A stretch of DNA of 64,000 nt from Ferrovibrio sp. (GTDB lineage: Bacteria; Pseudomonadota; Alphaproteobacteria; Ferrovibrionales; Ferrovibrionaceae), in contig NZ_JAGOLP010000011.1 of the NCBI RefSeq assembly GCF_017994015.1, forward strand, positions 31,023-95,022. The letters run 5' to 3'. The notes beneath the pieces are model-generated. The model was not told where the DNA came from and searched no databases. It saw nothing but the letters and a program-made list of their open reading frames with translations. Shown piece after piece: positions 54,832-63,876 of the stretch (position 1 is the first letter of the stretch; every line of letters begins with the position of its first letter). A program made the position numbers and the translations under genes.

Positions 54832-55911
54832 ATGAAAATTCTGTTTGTCACCAATGCGGCGCCGGCGGCGCTGGCCGGCGATGCCATCACCCTTGCCAGC
54901 GTGCGCTACCGTGCCACCCTGCCGGCAGCAGCCCTGTGCGAGCTTGGCTGGCAGGCCGAAGTAGTGAGTATCGAGCAGGCGCTTGATCCCGGCTTTCGCT
55001 ATGCCGGCGATGCCATCGTGCTGGCACAGCCGAAGGAAGACCGTGTGGTGCGCGGCGATCTGCTGCCGGCATTGGGCGGCTTCATTCAGCGCCAGCGCGA
55101 AGCCGGCATCCGGCTGCTACTCGATGTGTGCGATTTGAAGGTGGGTGAACCTTATCAGGCCCAGATCGGCGGCATCCTGCGCGATCCGAAGCAGGCGGCG
55201 CTCTGTGTGCATTTCTATCCGGCGCTGATGCGGGTGGCGGATCGTATCGTAGTGCCCACGCCGATGCTGGCCCAGCGTATCGCCGAGCATGTCTGTGCCA
55301 GTTTCCATTTCAGCGTGGTGGGCGATCCGGTGGAGGTGGCCACGGCGCCAGCGCGTTTCGCACCACAGCCGGATGCGCCCTTGCGGCTGCTGTGGTTCGG
55401 TTTTTTCGGCGCTCATGCGCCGGCAGTAGCGAAATTCTGCCGTGAAGACCTGCCCCGCCTGGCCGCTATTCGGCCGGTTGAGTTCACCTTGCTTTGCGAG
55501 GCCAATGCGGCGCGTCATCGCGATGCGCTGGCGGCTTTGGCTGGCCCCGGTGTGGCTTTGCGCTTTGCGCCCTGGTCGGTGCCGGCTCTGGAAGCGGCAC
55601 TGGCAGCTTGTGATGCCACGGTATTTCCGATTGATCTTGCCGCTGATACGGCGGTGGGCAAAAGCAATAATCGTGCGCTTCAGGCCTTTCAGGCCGGCCG
55701 TGCCGTGTTTGCGCATCCGCTGGCCAGCTATCGCGAATTGGATGCCTTTGCCGCCATTGCCGAAGACCTGGTGCCTGCCCTTGCCGATGCGCTGAAGCGG
55801 CCCGCAGCCTGCCTTGCCCGCACCAAAGCCGGCCAGGCGCATGTTGCGGCGCATTTCAGCCCCGCCGCCATCGCCCGGCAATGGATGGACGTGCTTACGC
55901 TAAAGCCTTGA
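54832..55911 (+). CDS. GT-B-like glycosyltransferase family protein
   Basis: A 359-residue protein with a Rossmann-like N-terminus (MKILFVTNAAPAALAGD), a middle HFYPALMRVADRIVVPTPMLAQRIAEH segment typical of GT1/GT4 acceptor domains, and a C-terminal half with LRLLWFGFFG, WSVPALEAALAACDATVFPIDL and KSNNRALQAFQAGRAVFA, where a donor-binding segment would lie. The E-x7-E motif is not obvious, so activity is not certain. It begins 12 bp after the FAD gene and overlaps the convergent WbdD-like gene by 17 bases. Confidence 0.72.
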   Translation: MKILFVTNAAPAALAGDAITLASVRYRATLPAAALCELGWQAEVVSIEQALDPGFRYAGDAIVLAQPKEDRVVRGDLLPALGGFIQRQREAGIRLLLDVCDLKVGEPYQAQIGGILRDPKQAALCVHFYPALMRVADRIVVPTPMLAQRIAEHVCASFHFSVVGDPVEVATAPARFAPQPDAPLRLLWFGFFGAHAPAVAKFCREDLPRLAAIRPVEFTLLCEANAARHRDALAALAGPGVALRFAPWSVPALEAALAACDATVFPIDLAADTAVGKSNNRALQAFQAGRAVFAHPLASYRELDAFAAIAEDLVPALADALKRPAACLARTKAGQAHVAAHFSPAAIARQWMDVLTLKP

Positions 55912-57166
55912 GCAGAGAAGCAAAGGCGGCGTCGTCATCCGGCTCTGCCAGTTGCGGCGGCGCCGGGCAGTCTGTTTCATCCGCCCAGCAGGCCCAGCCA
56001 AAATCCAGCACCATCGGGCCATCCTTGGTCAGCAGCACATTCTGCGGCCGCAGGTCGCGGTGCCTGATGCCGGCTTTCTGCAAGGCGGCGGCGGCATCGC
56101 GCAAGGCCTGCGCCACGCCGGCCTTGTCGGCCACATTGCCATCGGCCAGGGCCTGCGACAGCATCGGCCCTTCCAGCAAAGGCAGCGCCAGCACGTAATG
56201 GTTTTCATCCATGCCGAAAGCCAGCGGCTTGGGGAATTGCGGTGCATCCAGGCTGTAGAGGAATTCATGCTCGCGATAGAGCAGGCGGCGCGCCATGTCG
56301 TTCTTGGCCTGCACGATCTTGATCGCCAGCTTCTGCGTGCCGCCCATCAGCACGGCATAGATGCGGCTGATGAACTGGTCGTTTTCCTTGGCATAGAACG
56401 GCTTGCCATTGGCCGCCATGCGGGCCACATCGGCCAGCCCCTCGGGGGCCATCGCCCATAAATCGGGTGCCGCCACGGCGCGGTTCTGCGAGCGGAATAA
56501 CAGGCGTTTCTGCGCATCGGGTGCGCCCGGCGCCGGAATGGCGCCCAGGCAATCCACATTGCGGTGGTGGCCGCTTTCGCGCAGCAAGGCATGCACCGCA
56601 TTGGCATCGGGCAATTGCGGCAGCTTCATCTTGCCTTCCTGGCCCATCGAAGTCTCGAAGAACAGCAGGTCGCAGCGGCTCTGCACCTCGGCCAGCAGCT
56701 TGCGGGCAGCCTCGAAACCCTCGGCATAAACCACCCATTGGAAGGTCGAGAGGAACAGGATTACGTCAAAGCGGCCAAGCTGCTGCATCAGATCATGCGA
56801 AACCGCGCCATTGATGAAGCGGATATTGGTCTGCTTCAGGGTATTCACATCCTGGGCGATTTCACAGGTCAGCGGTTCCAGCTCGATTCCCGTGCAGTCA
56901 AAGCCCAGGCGCTGGAAGCGGAAGCAGTTGTAACCCGTGTGGCAGCCGATATCGAGCAGCCGGCCGGTCTTGAACGGCCGCGCCAGCGTGGTCTCCATCA
57001 ACGCAAAGCGTTCGGCCACAGCATCGCGCTGATAGGGAATGTCGTCGAATTCCGCAAATGGCAGCGGATTGTAGAGATGGCCCGGCCGGCTGGCATTGCC
57101 CGGCGAATAGACTTGCCCCATGCGGGCGATCTTTTCGCGTATTGATTCGACGGTAACCATGGTCAT
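55895..57166 (-). CDS. Methyltransferase-kinase fusion, WbdD-like without the coiled coil
   Basis: A 423-residue bifunctional protein. Residues about 45-220 form a class I SAM methyltransferase (motif I LLDIGCHTGYN, 70-80; acidic IELEP; DVILFLSTFQW). Residues about 255-400 form a protein-kinase-like domain: Lys283 in KLAIKIV, helix C near RREH, HRDLRPQN (369-376) and DFG (388-390). All catalytic residues are present. This matches WbdD of E. coli O9a, which phosphorylates then methylates O-antigen ends, but the WbdD coiled-coil ruler is absent. Start ATG 57166 or, better by Shine-Dalgarno spacing, ATG 57160. The ribosome-binding site lies in a long hairpin. Confidence 0.85.
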   Translation of the reverse strand: MTMVTVESIREKIARMGQVYSPGNASRPGHLYNPLPFAEFDDIPYQRDAVAERFALMETTLARPFKTGRLLDIGCHTGYNCFRFQRLGFDCTGIELEPLTCEIAQDVNTLKQTNIRFINGAVSHDLMQQLGRFDVILFLSTFQWVVYAEGFEAARKLLAEVQSRCDLLFFETSMGQEGKMKLPQLPDANAVHALLRESGHHRNVDCLGAIPAPGAPDAQKRLLFRSQNRAVAAPDLWAMAPEGLADVARMAANGKPFYAKENDQFISRIYAVLMGGTQKLAIKIVQAKNDMARRLLYREHEFLYSLDAPQFPKPLAFGMDENHYVLALPLLEGPMLSQALADGNVADKAGVAQALRDAAAALQKAGIRHRDLRPQNVLLTKDGPMVLDFGWACWADETDCPAPPQLAEPDDDAAFASLLKALA

Positions 57167-57232
57167 ACCTTTCTCGGCACCACGTAACTCTCTGCATCAC
57201 GCGGAGACGCGGCGATGGTAGCCGAGAAAGGT
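57167..57232 (-). promoter_or_regulatory. Long inverted repeat burying the ribosome-binding site of the WbdD-like gene
   Basis: In the mRNA, ACCTTTCTCGGC pairs exactly with GCCGAGAAAGGT (12 bp, arms at 57221-57232 and 57167-57178), extended to 15 bp by ACC/GGT with one bulged base. The 3' arm contains the Shine-Dalgarno GAGAAAGG and abuts ATG 57166. The 5' arm lies about 9 bases after the upstream MarR stop codon. It could be an RNA thermometer or switch, or a long dyad operator. Confidence 0.6.
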
Positions 57233-57241
57233 TAACAAGGC

Positions 57242-57754
57242 TTATTTGTTGGCAATCTGCGCTTCCGGCAAGGTGGCGCCAAGCTGCGGCTTGGCGGGCG
57301 CATTCACAGCGGAAAGCAAGCGCAACAGGCGCATCAATTCCTCCCGGTCGTCATCATTGAGCGGCGCCAGTGTGCGTTCCTGGGCTTTCAGCACCATGGG
57401 CAGGGCGCGTTGCAACACGGCTTCGCCGGCTTCGGTCACGCCCAGCGCATTGGTGCGGCGGTCTGCCACGGTGCGGTTGCGGTCAAGCAGGCCACGTTTG
57501 ATCAGCCGAGCCACCATTTCCGCCACGGTGGAGCGGTCGATGCCGGTATGGCGCACCAGATCAACCTGGCTCAGGCCGGGATTTTGCAGCACGGTGAGCA
57601 ACAATGCGAATTGCGGCGGCGTCGGGCCATCCTCGCCTACTTCCTCAGTATACAGGTCTACCGCAAGCTGATGGCAGCGGCGCAGCAAATGCCCTGGTGC
57701 ATCCAGCAACACATATTCCAGCAGATTGCTCTCGGGTATGAAATGAGATGCCAT
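57242..57754 (-). CDS. MarR family transcriptional regulator
   Basis: A 170-residue regulator with a winged HTH: LSQVDLVRHTGIDRSTVAEMVARLIKRGLL as the HTH, then wing DRNRTVADRRTNALGVTEAG, with flanking dimerisation helices and a Pro/Ala-rich C-terminal tail. ATG 57754. It is divergent from the NUDIX gene and upstream, on the same strand, of the methyltransferase-kinase gene with a 75-bp spacer. Likely regulates itself and possibly those neighbours; effector unknown. Confidence 0.93.
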   Translation of the reverse strand: MASHFIPESNLLEYVLLDAPGHLLRRCHQLAVDLYTEEVGEDGPTPPQFALLLTVLQNPGLSQVDLVRHTGIDRSTVAEMVARLIKRGLLDRNRTVADRRTNALGVTEAGEAVLQRALPMVLKAQERTLAPLNDDDREELMRLLRLLSAVNAPAKPQLGATLPEAQIANK

Positions 57755-57869
57755 TCTGAGCCCCCTTTTTTATAGTTGTGTACTGGACGGTTAATCCGCC
57801 TCCGGAGTTACCCTAGCCTCAGCCGAAGCGATTTGCCAACCATGTGCTGGCTTGGGTAAACTGCTCGTG

Positions 57870-58412
57870 ATGAGCATTCAGCGACCCAGCGATTTCGGCT
57901 TCAACCACCAGATACCCGAGGGCGACGACAAGCCCCGTCTGGTCTGTGGTGACTGCGGCTGGATTCATTATGTCAATCCGAAGATCGTTGTGGGAGCGGT
58001 ATGCAGTTACGGCGACCGGATCCTGCTCTGCCGTCGGGCCATCGAGCCAAGGCGCGGCTTCTGGACTTTGCCGGCCGGCTTCATGGAGGAACGTGAAACC
58101 ACCGAGGCCGGCGCCAGGCGCGAGGCGATGGAAGAAGCTGGGGTCACTATCGAGATTGATGCCTTGCTGGCGGTCTACAACATTGCCCGCATCAGCCAAG
58201 TGCAGATCATGTATCGCGCCACCTTGCCGGGGCCGGAATTGGCGCCGGGGCCGGAATCGTTGGAGGCCAATCTATTTCTGTGGGATGAAATCCCCTGGCA
58301 GGATTTGGCTTTTCCCAGTGTGCAATGGGCATTGCTTCATTGGCGCGAAGTGCAGGGGAAGCATGCTTTTTCCACCTTCGGTAACCCTGCGGGCGAGACC
58401 GGGGCTTACTGA
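57870..58412 (+). CDS. NUDIX hydrolase with N-terminal zinc-ribbon-like region
   Basis: A 180-residue nucleotide pyrophosphohydrolase. The Nudix box [23 protein letters not shown] spans residues 70-92 and fits the consensus G-x5-E-x7-RE-x2-EE-x-G. The N-terminus has [13 protein letters not shown] (Cys26, Cys29), which resembles the zinc-ribbon lead seen in NudC-like proteins, but only one Cys pair is visible. ATG 57870 is better than upstream TTG 57852. Divergent from marR; its end overlaps ftsY by seven bases. Substrate unknown. Confidence 0.9.
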   Translation: MSIQRPSDFGFNHQIPEGDDKPRLVCGDCGWIHYVNPKIVVGAVCSYGDRILLCRRAIEPRRGFWTLPAGFMEERETTEAGARREAMEEAGVTIEIDALLAVYNIARISQVQIMYRATLPGPELAPGPESLEANLFLWDEIPWQDLAFPSVQWALLHWREVQGKHAFSTFGNPAGETGAY

Positions 58413-59344
58413 CGCTGCTCCAGCCCGGCCAGCGCGCGGGCAAACCCCTCGGCGCTGAAGGGCTGTAGATCGGCCGCAGTTTCGCCCACACCGATGAAAT
58501 GCACCGGCAGGCCGAATTTATCGGCAATCGCCACCAGCACGCCGCCGCGCGCGGTACCGTCCAGCTTGGTCACCACCAGGCCGCTGACGGCGCAGATTTC
58601 CTTGAAGGTGGCCACCTGGCTCAAGGCATTCTGGCCGGTGGTGGCATCCAGCACCAACAGCACATGATGCGGTGCTTCCGGCACCTGCTTTTTCAGCACG
58701 CGCACGATCTTGGCCAGTTCCTGCATCAGGTCGGCCTTGTTATGCAGCCGGCCGGCGGTGTCGATCAGCAGCAGATCGGCCTTCTGTTCGCGTGCCTGGG
58801 TCAGGGCATCAAAGGCGAGGCCGGCAGCATCGGCGCCGGTTTCGCCGCGCACGATCGAGGCGCCAGTACGCTGGCTCCAGATCGTCAATTGCTCCACAGC
58901 GGCGGCACGGAATGTATCGCCGGCCGCCAGCACCACCTGCTTGCCGGCCTCACGGCTGCGCTGTGCAATCTTGCCGATGGTGGTGGTCTTGCCCACCCCG
59001 TTCACGCCAACCACCAGCACCACCTGCGGCTTGTCGCCTTCCAGATCAAGCGGCTGTTCCACCGGCTTCAGGATCGGCGCCAGGCTTTCGGCCAGGGCGG
59101 CGCGGATTTCCTCGGAGGTCACTTCCTTGTCGAAACGATTGCGGGCGATTTCCTGCACCACGCGGGCGGCTGTGGCGACGCCGAGATCGGCGCGGATCAG
59201 GGTTTCCTCCAGTTCATCCAGCGCCGCCTGATCCAGCTTGCGCTTGGTGAACAGGCTGCCGATCTGCTCGCCGAGTGCGCCGGCACTGCGCGCCAGGCCC
59301 TGCTTGAGGCGCCCGAACCAGCCGAGTTTCTTGTCCTCGCTCAT
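58406..59344 (-). CDS. ftsY: Signal recognition particle receptor FtsY
   Basis: A 312-residue GTPase that docks SRP-ribosome complexes at the membrane. The short N-terminal A region ([14 protein letters not shown]) leads to the N domain ([12 protein letters not shown]) and G domain: P-loop [10 protein letters not shown] (113-122), [39 protein letters not shown] overlaps the mtaB stop by four bases. Downstream of mtaB and dapF in one apparent operon. Confidence 0.97.
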   Translation of the reverse strand: MSEDKKLGWFGRLKQGLARSAGALGEQIGSLFTKRKLDQAALDELEETLIRADLGVATAARVVQEIARNRFDKEVTSEEIRAALAESLAPILKPVEQPLDLEGDKPQVVLVVGVNGVGKTTTIGKIAQRSREAGKQVVLAAGDTFRAAAVEQLTIWSQRTGASIVRGETGADAAGLAFDALTQAREQKADLLLIDTAGRLHNKADLMQELAKIVRVLKKQVPEAPHHVLLVLDATTGQNALSQVATFKEICAVSGLVVTKLDGTARGGVLVAIADKFGLPVHFIGVGETAADLQPFSAEGFARALAGLEQRQ

Positions 59345-60618
59345 GCCGCCTCCAGCCAGAGTTTGCCGTCGCGCGCCGCGCCGATCCGGCCGTTGAAAAT
59401 CGCGCCCTTGGCGTAGCCCGTGATCTGGGCCGGTGGCAGCGCCACCGGGGCATAGGTCTCATCGCGGCCCAGGCCATCCTGTTCCACCAGGATACTGGCC
59501 AGGCTGCCAACCCGGCCGGTCAGGAAACGGTCCAGGCCCGCTGAGCCGAGGCGGCGCAATTCGGCCGCTCGGGCGCGGATTTCCGCTTGCGGCACCTGCG
59601 GCATGCGTGCCGCCGGGGTGCCCTGGCGCGGCGAAAACGGAAAGACATGCAGATAGGCCAGGCCGATCTCGTTGATCAGGGCTGCCGAACGCTGAAACGC
59701 CGCTTCATCCTCGGTCGGGAAACCGGCAATCAGGTCGGCGCCCAGCGCCAGGCCGGGCCTTAGCTGGTGCAGTTTTTCCGCCATCCGCAGGGCCTGGTCG
59801 CGGCTATGCCGTCGCTTCATGCGTTTCAGGATCAGGTCGTCGCCCGCTTGCAGGCTGAGATGCAGATGCGGCATCACGCGCGGTTCGTCGCGCAGCAGCA
59901 GCAGCAGATCGTCGTCGATCTCGGCCGGATCGAGCGAGGAGAAGCGCAGGCGCTGGATATCCGGCACCAATGCCAGCAGCCGGCGTGCCGCCTGGCCCAG
60001 GCTGGGCCGGCCGGGTAGGTCGTGGCCGTAGCTGGTGATGTCCACGCCGGTCAGCACAAATTCACGATAGCCCTGGCGCGCGAGCAGGCGGGCCTGTTCC
60101 GCCACCGCGCCCAGCGGCAGTGAACGGCTCGGGCCACGGCCATAGGGGATGATGCAGAAGGTGCAGCGATGGTCGCAGCCCTGTTGGATTTCCAAATAGG
60201 CGCGGGGCCGGCCGGGAAAGCCGTTCACTGCCGGGCCGCTCTCCACCGAACCGGTGCCGTCAAAGGCCGCCGGCGGCGCATCCGTCATGATGTCGCCCAC
60301 GCTGACACGGGCTTTGCCCAGATCGCGCCATTGCGTTGCTTCCAGCTTTTCGCGGTTGCCCAGCACATGATCCACTTCGGTCATGGCGGCAAAACGCTCG
60401 GGTGCCACCTGGGCGGCGCAGCCGGTCACGACCAGGCGGGCAGCAGGATGCTGGCGGCGCAGGCGGCGGATGGTCTGGCGCGCCTGCTTCTCGGCCTCGG
60501 CGGTCACCGCGCAGGTATTCACCACAATCACGTCATGCAGGTTCTGGGCGGCAAGCTGGGCGCGGATCGCCTCGCCCTCATAGGCATTCAGCCGGCAGCC
60601 GAGGCTTACAACATCCAT
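59341..60618 (-). CDS. mtaB: tRNA (N6-threonylcarbamoyladenosine(37)-C2)-methylthiotransferase MtaB
   Basis: A 425-residue radical-SAM methylthiotransferase that makes ms2t6A37. The N-terminal UPF0004 domain has three Fe-S cysteines (SLGCRLN, NTCAVTAEA, TGCAAQ) and the radical SAM core has CDHRCTFCIIPYGRG (CxxxCxxC). A C-terminal TRAM-like segment follows. The protein starts directly with MDVVSLGC, the MtaB pattern. It sits seven bp after dapF and overlaps ftsY. Confidence 0.94.
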   Translation of the reverse strand: MDVVSLGCRLNAYEGEAIRAQLAAQNLHDVIVVNTCAVTAEAEKQARQTIRRLRRQHPAARLVVTGCAAQVAPERFAAMTEVDHVLGNREKLEATQWRDLGKARVSVGDIMTDAPPAAFDGTGSVESGPAVNGFPGRPRAYLEIQQGCDHRCTFCIIPYGRGPSRSLPLGAVAEQARLLARQGYREFVLTGVDITSYGHDLPGRPSLGQAARRLLALVPDIQRLRFSSLDPAEIDDDLLLLLRDEPRVMPHLHLSLQAGDDLILKRMKRRHSRDQALRMAEKLHQLRPGLALGADLIAGFPTEDEAAFQRSAALINEIGLAYLHVFPFSPRQGTPAARMPQVPQAEIRARAAELRRLGSAGLDRFLTGRVGSLASILVEQDGLGRDETYAPVALPPAQITGYAKGAIFNGRIGAARDGKLWLEAA

Positions 60619-60625
60619 GATGCGG

Positions 60626-61498
60626 TCAGGCCGCCTGGAAGTCGTCGCGCCAGAAGGCGGGCGGGATCACGCCGCGATAGGCTTCGGTGGCCGGGCCGGT
60701 CATGTAGATATGGTTGTCGGCAGCCCAGTTTATGGTCAGCACACCGCCATCCAGCAGGATATCGGCGCGCCGGGCCGAGAGACCACGCCGCGCCGTTGCC
60801 ACCAGGGTGGCGCAGGCGCCGGTGCCGCAGGCGCGGGTGATGCCTACGCCACGTTCCCACACCCGCATGCGGATGCGGTCGGGAGCCAGCACTTGGGCGA
60901 ATTCCACGTTGATACGCTGCGGGAAGAGCGGATCGTGCTCGATCTGCGGCCCGATCTGCTCCAGCGGCACAGCATTCACATCGTCAACAAAGAACACCAC
61001 ATGCGGATTGCCCACATTCACCGCGCCGGGCGCGGCAAAGCCTGCATGGCTGTAATCCAGGCTGTTGGTGTCCATGGCGCGGGCCAGCGGAATGGCCTGC
61101 CAGTCAAAACGCGGCTCACCCATATCCACGGTCACCAGGCCCTCTATATCGGCGGCCGGTGCCGTGTCACGTTGCGCATTGAGCCAGCCGCCCAGCGTGT
61201 CGATGCTCACCCGGTCCTTGCCGGTTTCGCGCATCAGCAGGGTGGCAACGCAGCGCGCCGCATTGCCGCAGCTTTCCACTTCGCCGCCATCGGCATTGTG
61301 GATGCGCATGAAGGCATCGGCCGTGCCGGAGCGTTCGATGGTGACCATTTGGTCGAAGCCGATGCCACGGCGGCGGTCGGCCAGGCGCTCGATGGCGCGG
61401 CGGTCCAGCGGCAGCAGGTTGTCGCGCGCATCCAGCACCACAAAATCGTTGCCGAGTCCGTGCATCTTGACGAAGGGAAGGGGGCTGGTCGGGTGCAT
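60626..61498 (-). CDS. dapF: Diaminopimelate epimerase
   Basis: A 290-residue PLP-independent epimerase converting LL- to meso-diaminopimelate for lysine and peptidoglycan. Active-site thiols: Cys77 in ESCGNAARC and Cys224 in RACGTGACA, both within their canonical motifs; FVKMHGLGNDF begins the fold. The frame is open to 61534, but ATG 61498 fits. It begins seven bp after the upstream kinase gene and precedes mtaB. Confidence 0.96.
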   Translation of the reverse strand: MHPTSPLPFVKMHGLGNDFVVLDARDNLLPLDRRAIERLADRRRGIGFDQMVTIERSGTADAFMRIHNADGGEVESCGNAARCVATLLMRETGKDRVSIDTLGGWLNAQRDTAPAADIEGLVTVDMGEPRFDWQAIPLARAMDTNSLDYSHAGFAAPGAVNVGNPHVVFFVDDVNAVPLEQIGPQIEHDPLFPQRINVEFAQVLAPDRIRMRVWERGVGITRACGTGACATLVATARRGLSARRADILLDGGVLTINWAADNHIYMTGPATEAYRGVIPPAFWRDDFQAA

Positions 61499-61505
61499 GG
61501 CTGGG

Positions 61506-62891
61506 TTATAGGGCGGCGGCGGCCATTCGTCCACCCTGCTCGGTCAGGGCCGGCAGTTGCAGACGCACGCCCAAGCCACCCAAATCGCTCGTCTCCAGGT
61601 CCAGATTTCCGCCATAAAGCGCGGCGATATCGGCGGTTATGGCCAGGCCCAGGCCGCTGCCACCAGTTGCCTCGTCCAGCCTGGCAAAACGCCCAACTGC
61701 TTCGCTGCGGCGTGCCGCCGGCATGCCCGGGCCGTCATCGTCAATATTGATATACAAGCGGCCATTGCGCTCGGTGAGCCGTATCCGCACCTGATGCTGT
61801 GCCCAGGCGCCGGCATTGTCCAACAGGTTGCCCAGCATCTCCACCAGATCGGCGCGGTCGCCGGCAAAGCGGCCACCACCCTCCAGCCGCCAGTCCAGCG
61901 CCCGGTCCTGGTGCAGCAGAGACAGTGTTTTGATCAATTCCGCAGCCACCATTTCAGCGCTGATCGTGGCGCCGCGCAACTGGGCCGCGCCGGCGGCGCG
62001 CGCGCGGGCCAGATGCCGCTCCACCAGTCGGCGCATGGTCTCAGCCTGGCGGGCGGTTTCGCGGGCAAAGGTGTCGTCGCGGCCATTCGCCGCGTTAAGC
62101 AAAGCGGCAAGCGGGGTTTTCAGGGCATGCGCCATGTCTGCGGCCTGGCGCCGCGAGCGCTCCAGCATGGCTGCATGGCGTGCCAGCACGGTATTCAATT
62201 CCTCGGCCAGCGGCGCCACCTCGCTCGGCCATGGCCCGGCCAGGCTGTGGCCGCCGCTGTCACGTAATTTTGCCAGGGCCTGGCGCAAGCGGCGCAGCGG
62301 CCGCAGCGCGATCAGAATCTGCACCGGCACCACCAGCAGCAGACCACCCCCCAGCAAGGCCAATGACAACCACAGCAGGCGGTCAAAATCCTGTCTTGCC
62401 GTGGCAATCTCGCTGTAGTCGAGCGCGGCGATCAGGCGGAGCGGCGTGTCGCTGCCCGGCAGCAGAATGCTGCGTTCCACGGCGATCAGGCGCTGGCCCT
62501 CAGGGCCGCTGATGGCATGGCGCCGAAGGGTTTCCGCTTTGGTTTCCGGTAAAGGCGGCGCCAAGGCCTGATCCCATAGCGACCGCGAGCGCAGCAGGGC
62601 GTCGCTGCCTTGCATGACCTGCCAGTAATGGCCGCTATAGGGCTTTTCGTAGCGGGGGTCGGCAAGGCGGCGAATCAGTTGGATATGACCGGTATTGTCT
62701 GGTTCCAGTGCAGCGGCCAGGCTGGAGAGGTCGTCGCCCAGCCGTTTGATCTGTGCCGCTTCGGTCTGGCGTTCAAAAATCGCCCCCAATCCCAGGCCGG
62801 CAATGCCAAGCACCAGTGCAAGCCAGAGCAAAGCGCTGGCAATCAGGCGCAGGGCTAGCGAACGCATCAGGCGGGGGCGGAACAGCTTCAT
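61506..62891 (-). CDS. PhoQ-like sensor histidine kinase
   Basis: A 461-residue inner-membrane kinase with TM1 about residues 13-38, a periplasmic domain to about residue 175, TM2 about 176-200, a HAMP linker, the DHp motif DMAHALKTPLAALLN, and HATPase_c with N-box GNLLDNAGAWA, G1 DDDGPGMP and G2 GGSGLGLA. The AHALKTPL form of the H-box and the LLDNAGAWA N-box are typical of PhoQ-class kinases. ATG overlaps the response regulator stop by four bases. Confidence 0.93.
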   Translation of the reverse strand: MKLFRPRLMRSLALRLIASALLWLALVLGIAGLGLGAIFERQTEAAQIKRLGDDLSSLAAALEPDNTGHIQLIRRLADPRYEKPYSGHYWQVMQGSDALLRSRSLWDQALAPPLPETKAETLRRHAISGPEGQRLIAVERSILLPGSDTPLRLIAALDYSEIATARQDFDRLLWLSLALLGGGLLLVVPVQILIALRPLRRLRQALAKLRDSGGHSLAGPWPSEVAPLAEELNTVLARHAAMLERSRRQAADMAHALKTPLAALLNAANGRDDTFARETARQAETMRRLVERHLARARAAGAAQLRGATISAEMVAAELIKTLSLLHQDRALDWRLEGGGRFAGDRADLVEMLGNLLDNAGAWAQHQVRIRLTERNGRLYINIDDDGPGMPAARRSEAVGRFARLDEATGGSGLGLAITADIAALYGGNLDLETSDLGGLGVRLQLPALTEQGGRMAAAAL

Positions 62892-63553
62892 GTTTGCGGC
62901 GGGCGCAGCCGGTAGCCCAGGCCACGCACCGTTTCGATCACATCCACACCCAGCTTGCGCCGCAGCCGGCCGATGAACACCTCGATCGTATTGCTGTCCC
63001 GATCAGCATCCTGGGCATAGATATGCTCAGTCAGCACAGTGCGGCTCACCACGGTGCCGGGATGATGCATCAGATAGTCCAATACCTTGAATTCATGGGC
63101 GGTCAGCGCCACCGGCAAGCCATCCACATGCACCTGGGCGCGCCGGCTGTCCAGGCGCACCGGGCCACAGCTCAGTTCGGCAGATACGATGCCATGGCGG
63201 CGCCGGATCAGGGCGCGTAGGCGGGCCAGCAATTCCTCAAGCCGGAATGGCTTGGCCATGTAGTCATCCGCGCCGGCATCAATGCCTTCCACCTTTTCGG
63301 TCCAGTTGCCGCGTGCTGTCAGGATCAGTACCGGCAGATCGCGCCCGGCGGCACGCCAGCGTTTCAGCACCGATAATCCGTCCAGTTTCGGCAGGCCAAG
63401 ATCCAGGATGGCCACGTCATAGGGTTCGGTATCGCCCATGAATTCCGCCGCCTCGCCATCTGCGGCATGATCCACAGCATAGCCGGCCTGGCGCAAAGCG
63501 GCACTGACCTGCTCGGCCAGGCGTGCATCATCTTCCACCAGCAAGGCCCGCAT
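62888..63553 (-). CDS. OmpR/PhoP-family response regulator
   Basis: A 221-residue response regulator. The receiver has acidic pair LLVEDDARL, Asp in VAILDLGLPKLDG, Thr in ILTARGNW and Lys in DDYMAKPF. The winged helix includes LTAHEFKVLDYLMHHPGTVVSRTVLTEHIY and EVFIGRLRRKLG. The start overlaps the pepSY stop (TGATG). Part of the pepSY-regulator-kinase triad. Confidence 0.95.
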   Translation of the reverse strand: MRALLVEDDARLAEQVSAALRQAGYAVDHAADGEAAEFMGDTEPYDVAILDLGLPKLDGLSVLKRWRAAGRDLPVLILTARGNWTEKVEGIDAGADDYMAKPFRLEELLARLRALIRRRHGIVSAELSCGPVRLDSRRAQVHVDGLPVALTAHEFKVLDYLMHHPGTVVSRTVLTEHIYAQDADRDSNTIEVFIGRLRRKLGVDVIETVRGLGYRLRPPQT

Positions 63554-63876
63554 CAGCGCCGCCGCCTTGCCGCATCGGCATTGTGGCCCCGGCTGCGCAG
63601 CAAAGTGGCATTGGCCGCATCATAATCCAGCTTCAGCACCGCACCATGTGGCGCCAGCAGCTTGATTTCATACACCCAGTTGCCGCGCTCGCGATCCAGT
63701 TCCACCTCGATCACCTCGCCGTTGAAATCACGCTGTACGGCTTCAAGGATGCGGCCCAAAGGCAGAATCTGCCCCGCCTGCAATGCCGCGCGCGCGCGCT
63801 CGGCATCCTTGTCGGCGAAAGCCGGCGACGGCAGCCACAGCAAGGCCAGGGTAAGGATCAAGGCGCGGAAAAGCAT
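63553..63876 (-). CDS. PepSY domain-containing exported protein
   Basis: A 107-residue protein with a signal peptide (FRALILTLALLWLPSPAFA) and one PepSY domain (residues about 38-98: ILPLGRILEAVQRDFNGEVIEVELDRERGNWVYEIKLL then LKLDYDAANATLL). PepSY proteins next to two-component systems are thought to modulate the sensor kinase. It ends with a basic DAARRRR tail. ATG 63876. First gene of the PhoP/PhoQ-like unit. Confidence 0.9.
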   Translation of the reverse strand: MLFRALILTLALLWLPSPAFADKDAERARAALQAGQILPLGRILEAVQRDFNGEVIEVELDRERGNWVYEIKLLAPHGAVLKLDYDAANATLLRSRGHNADAARRRR

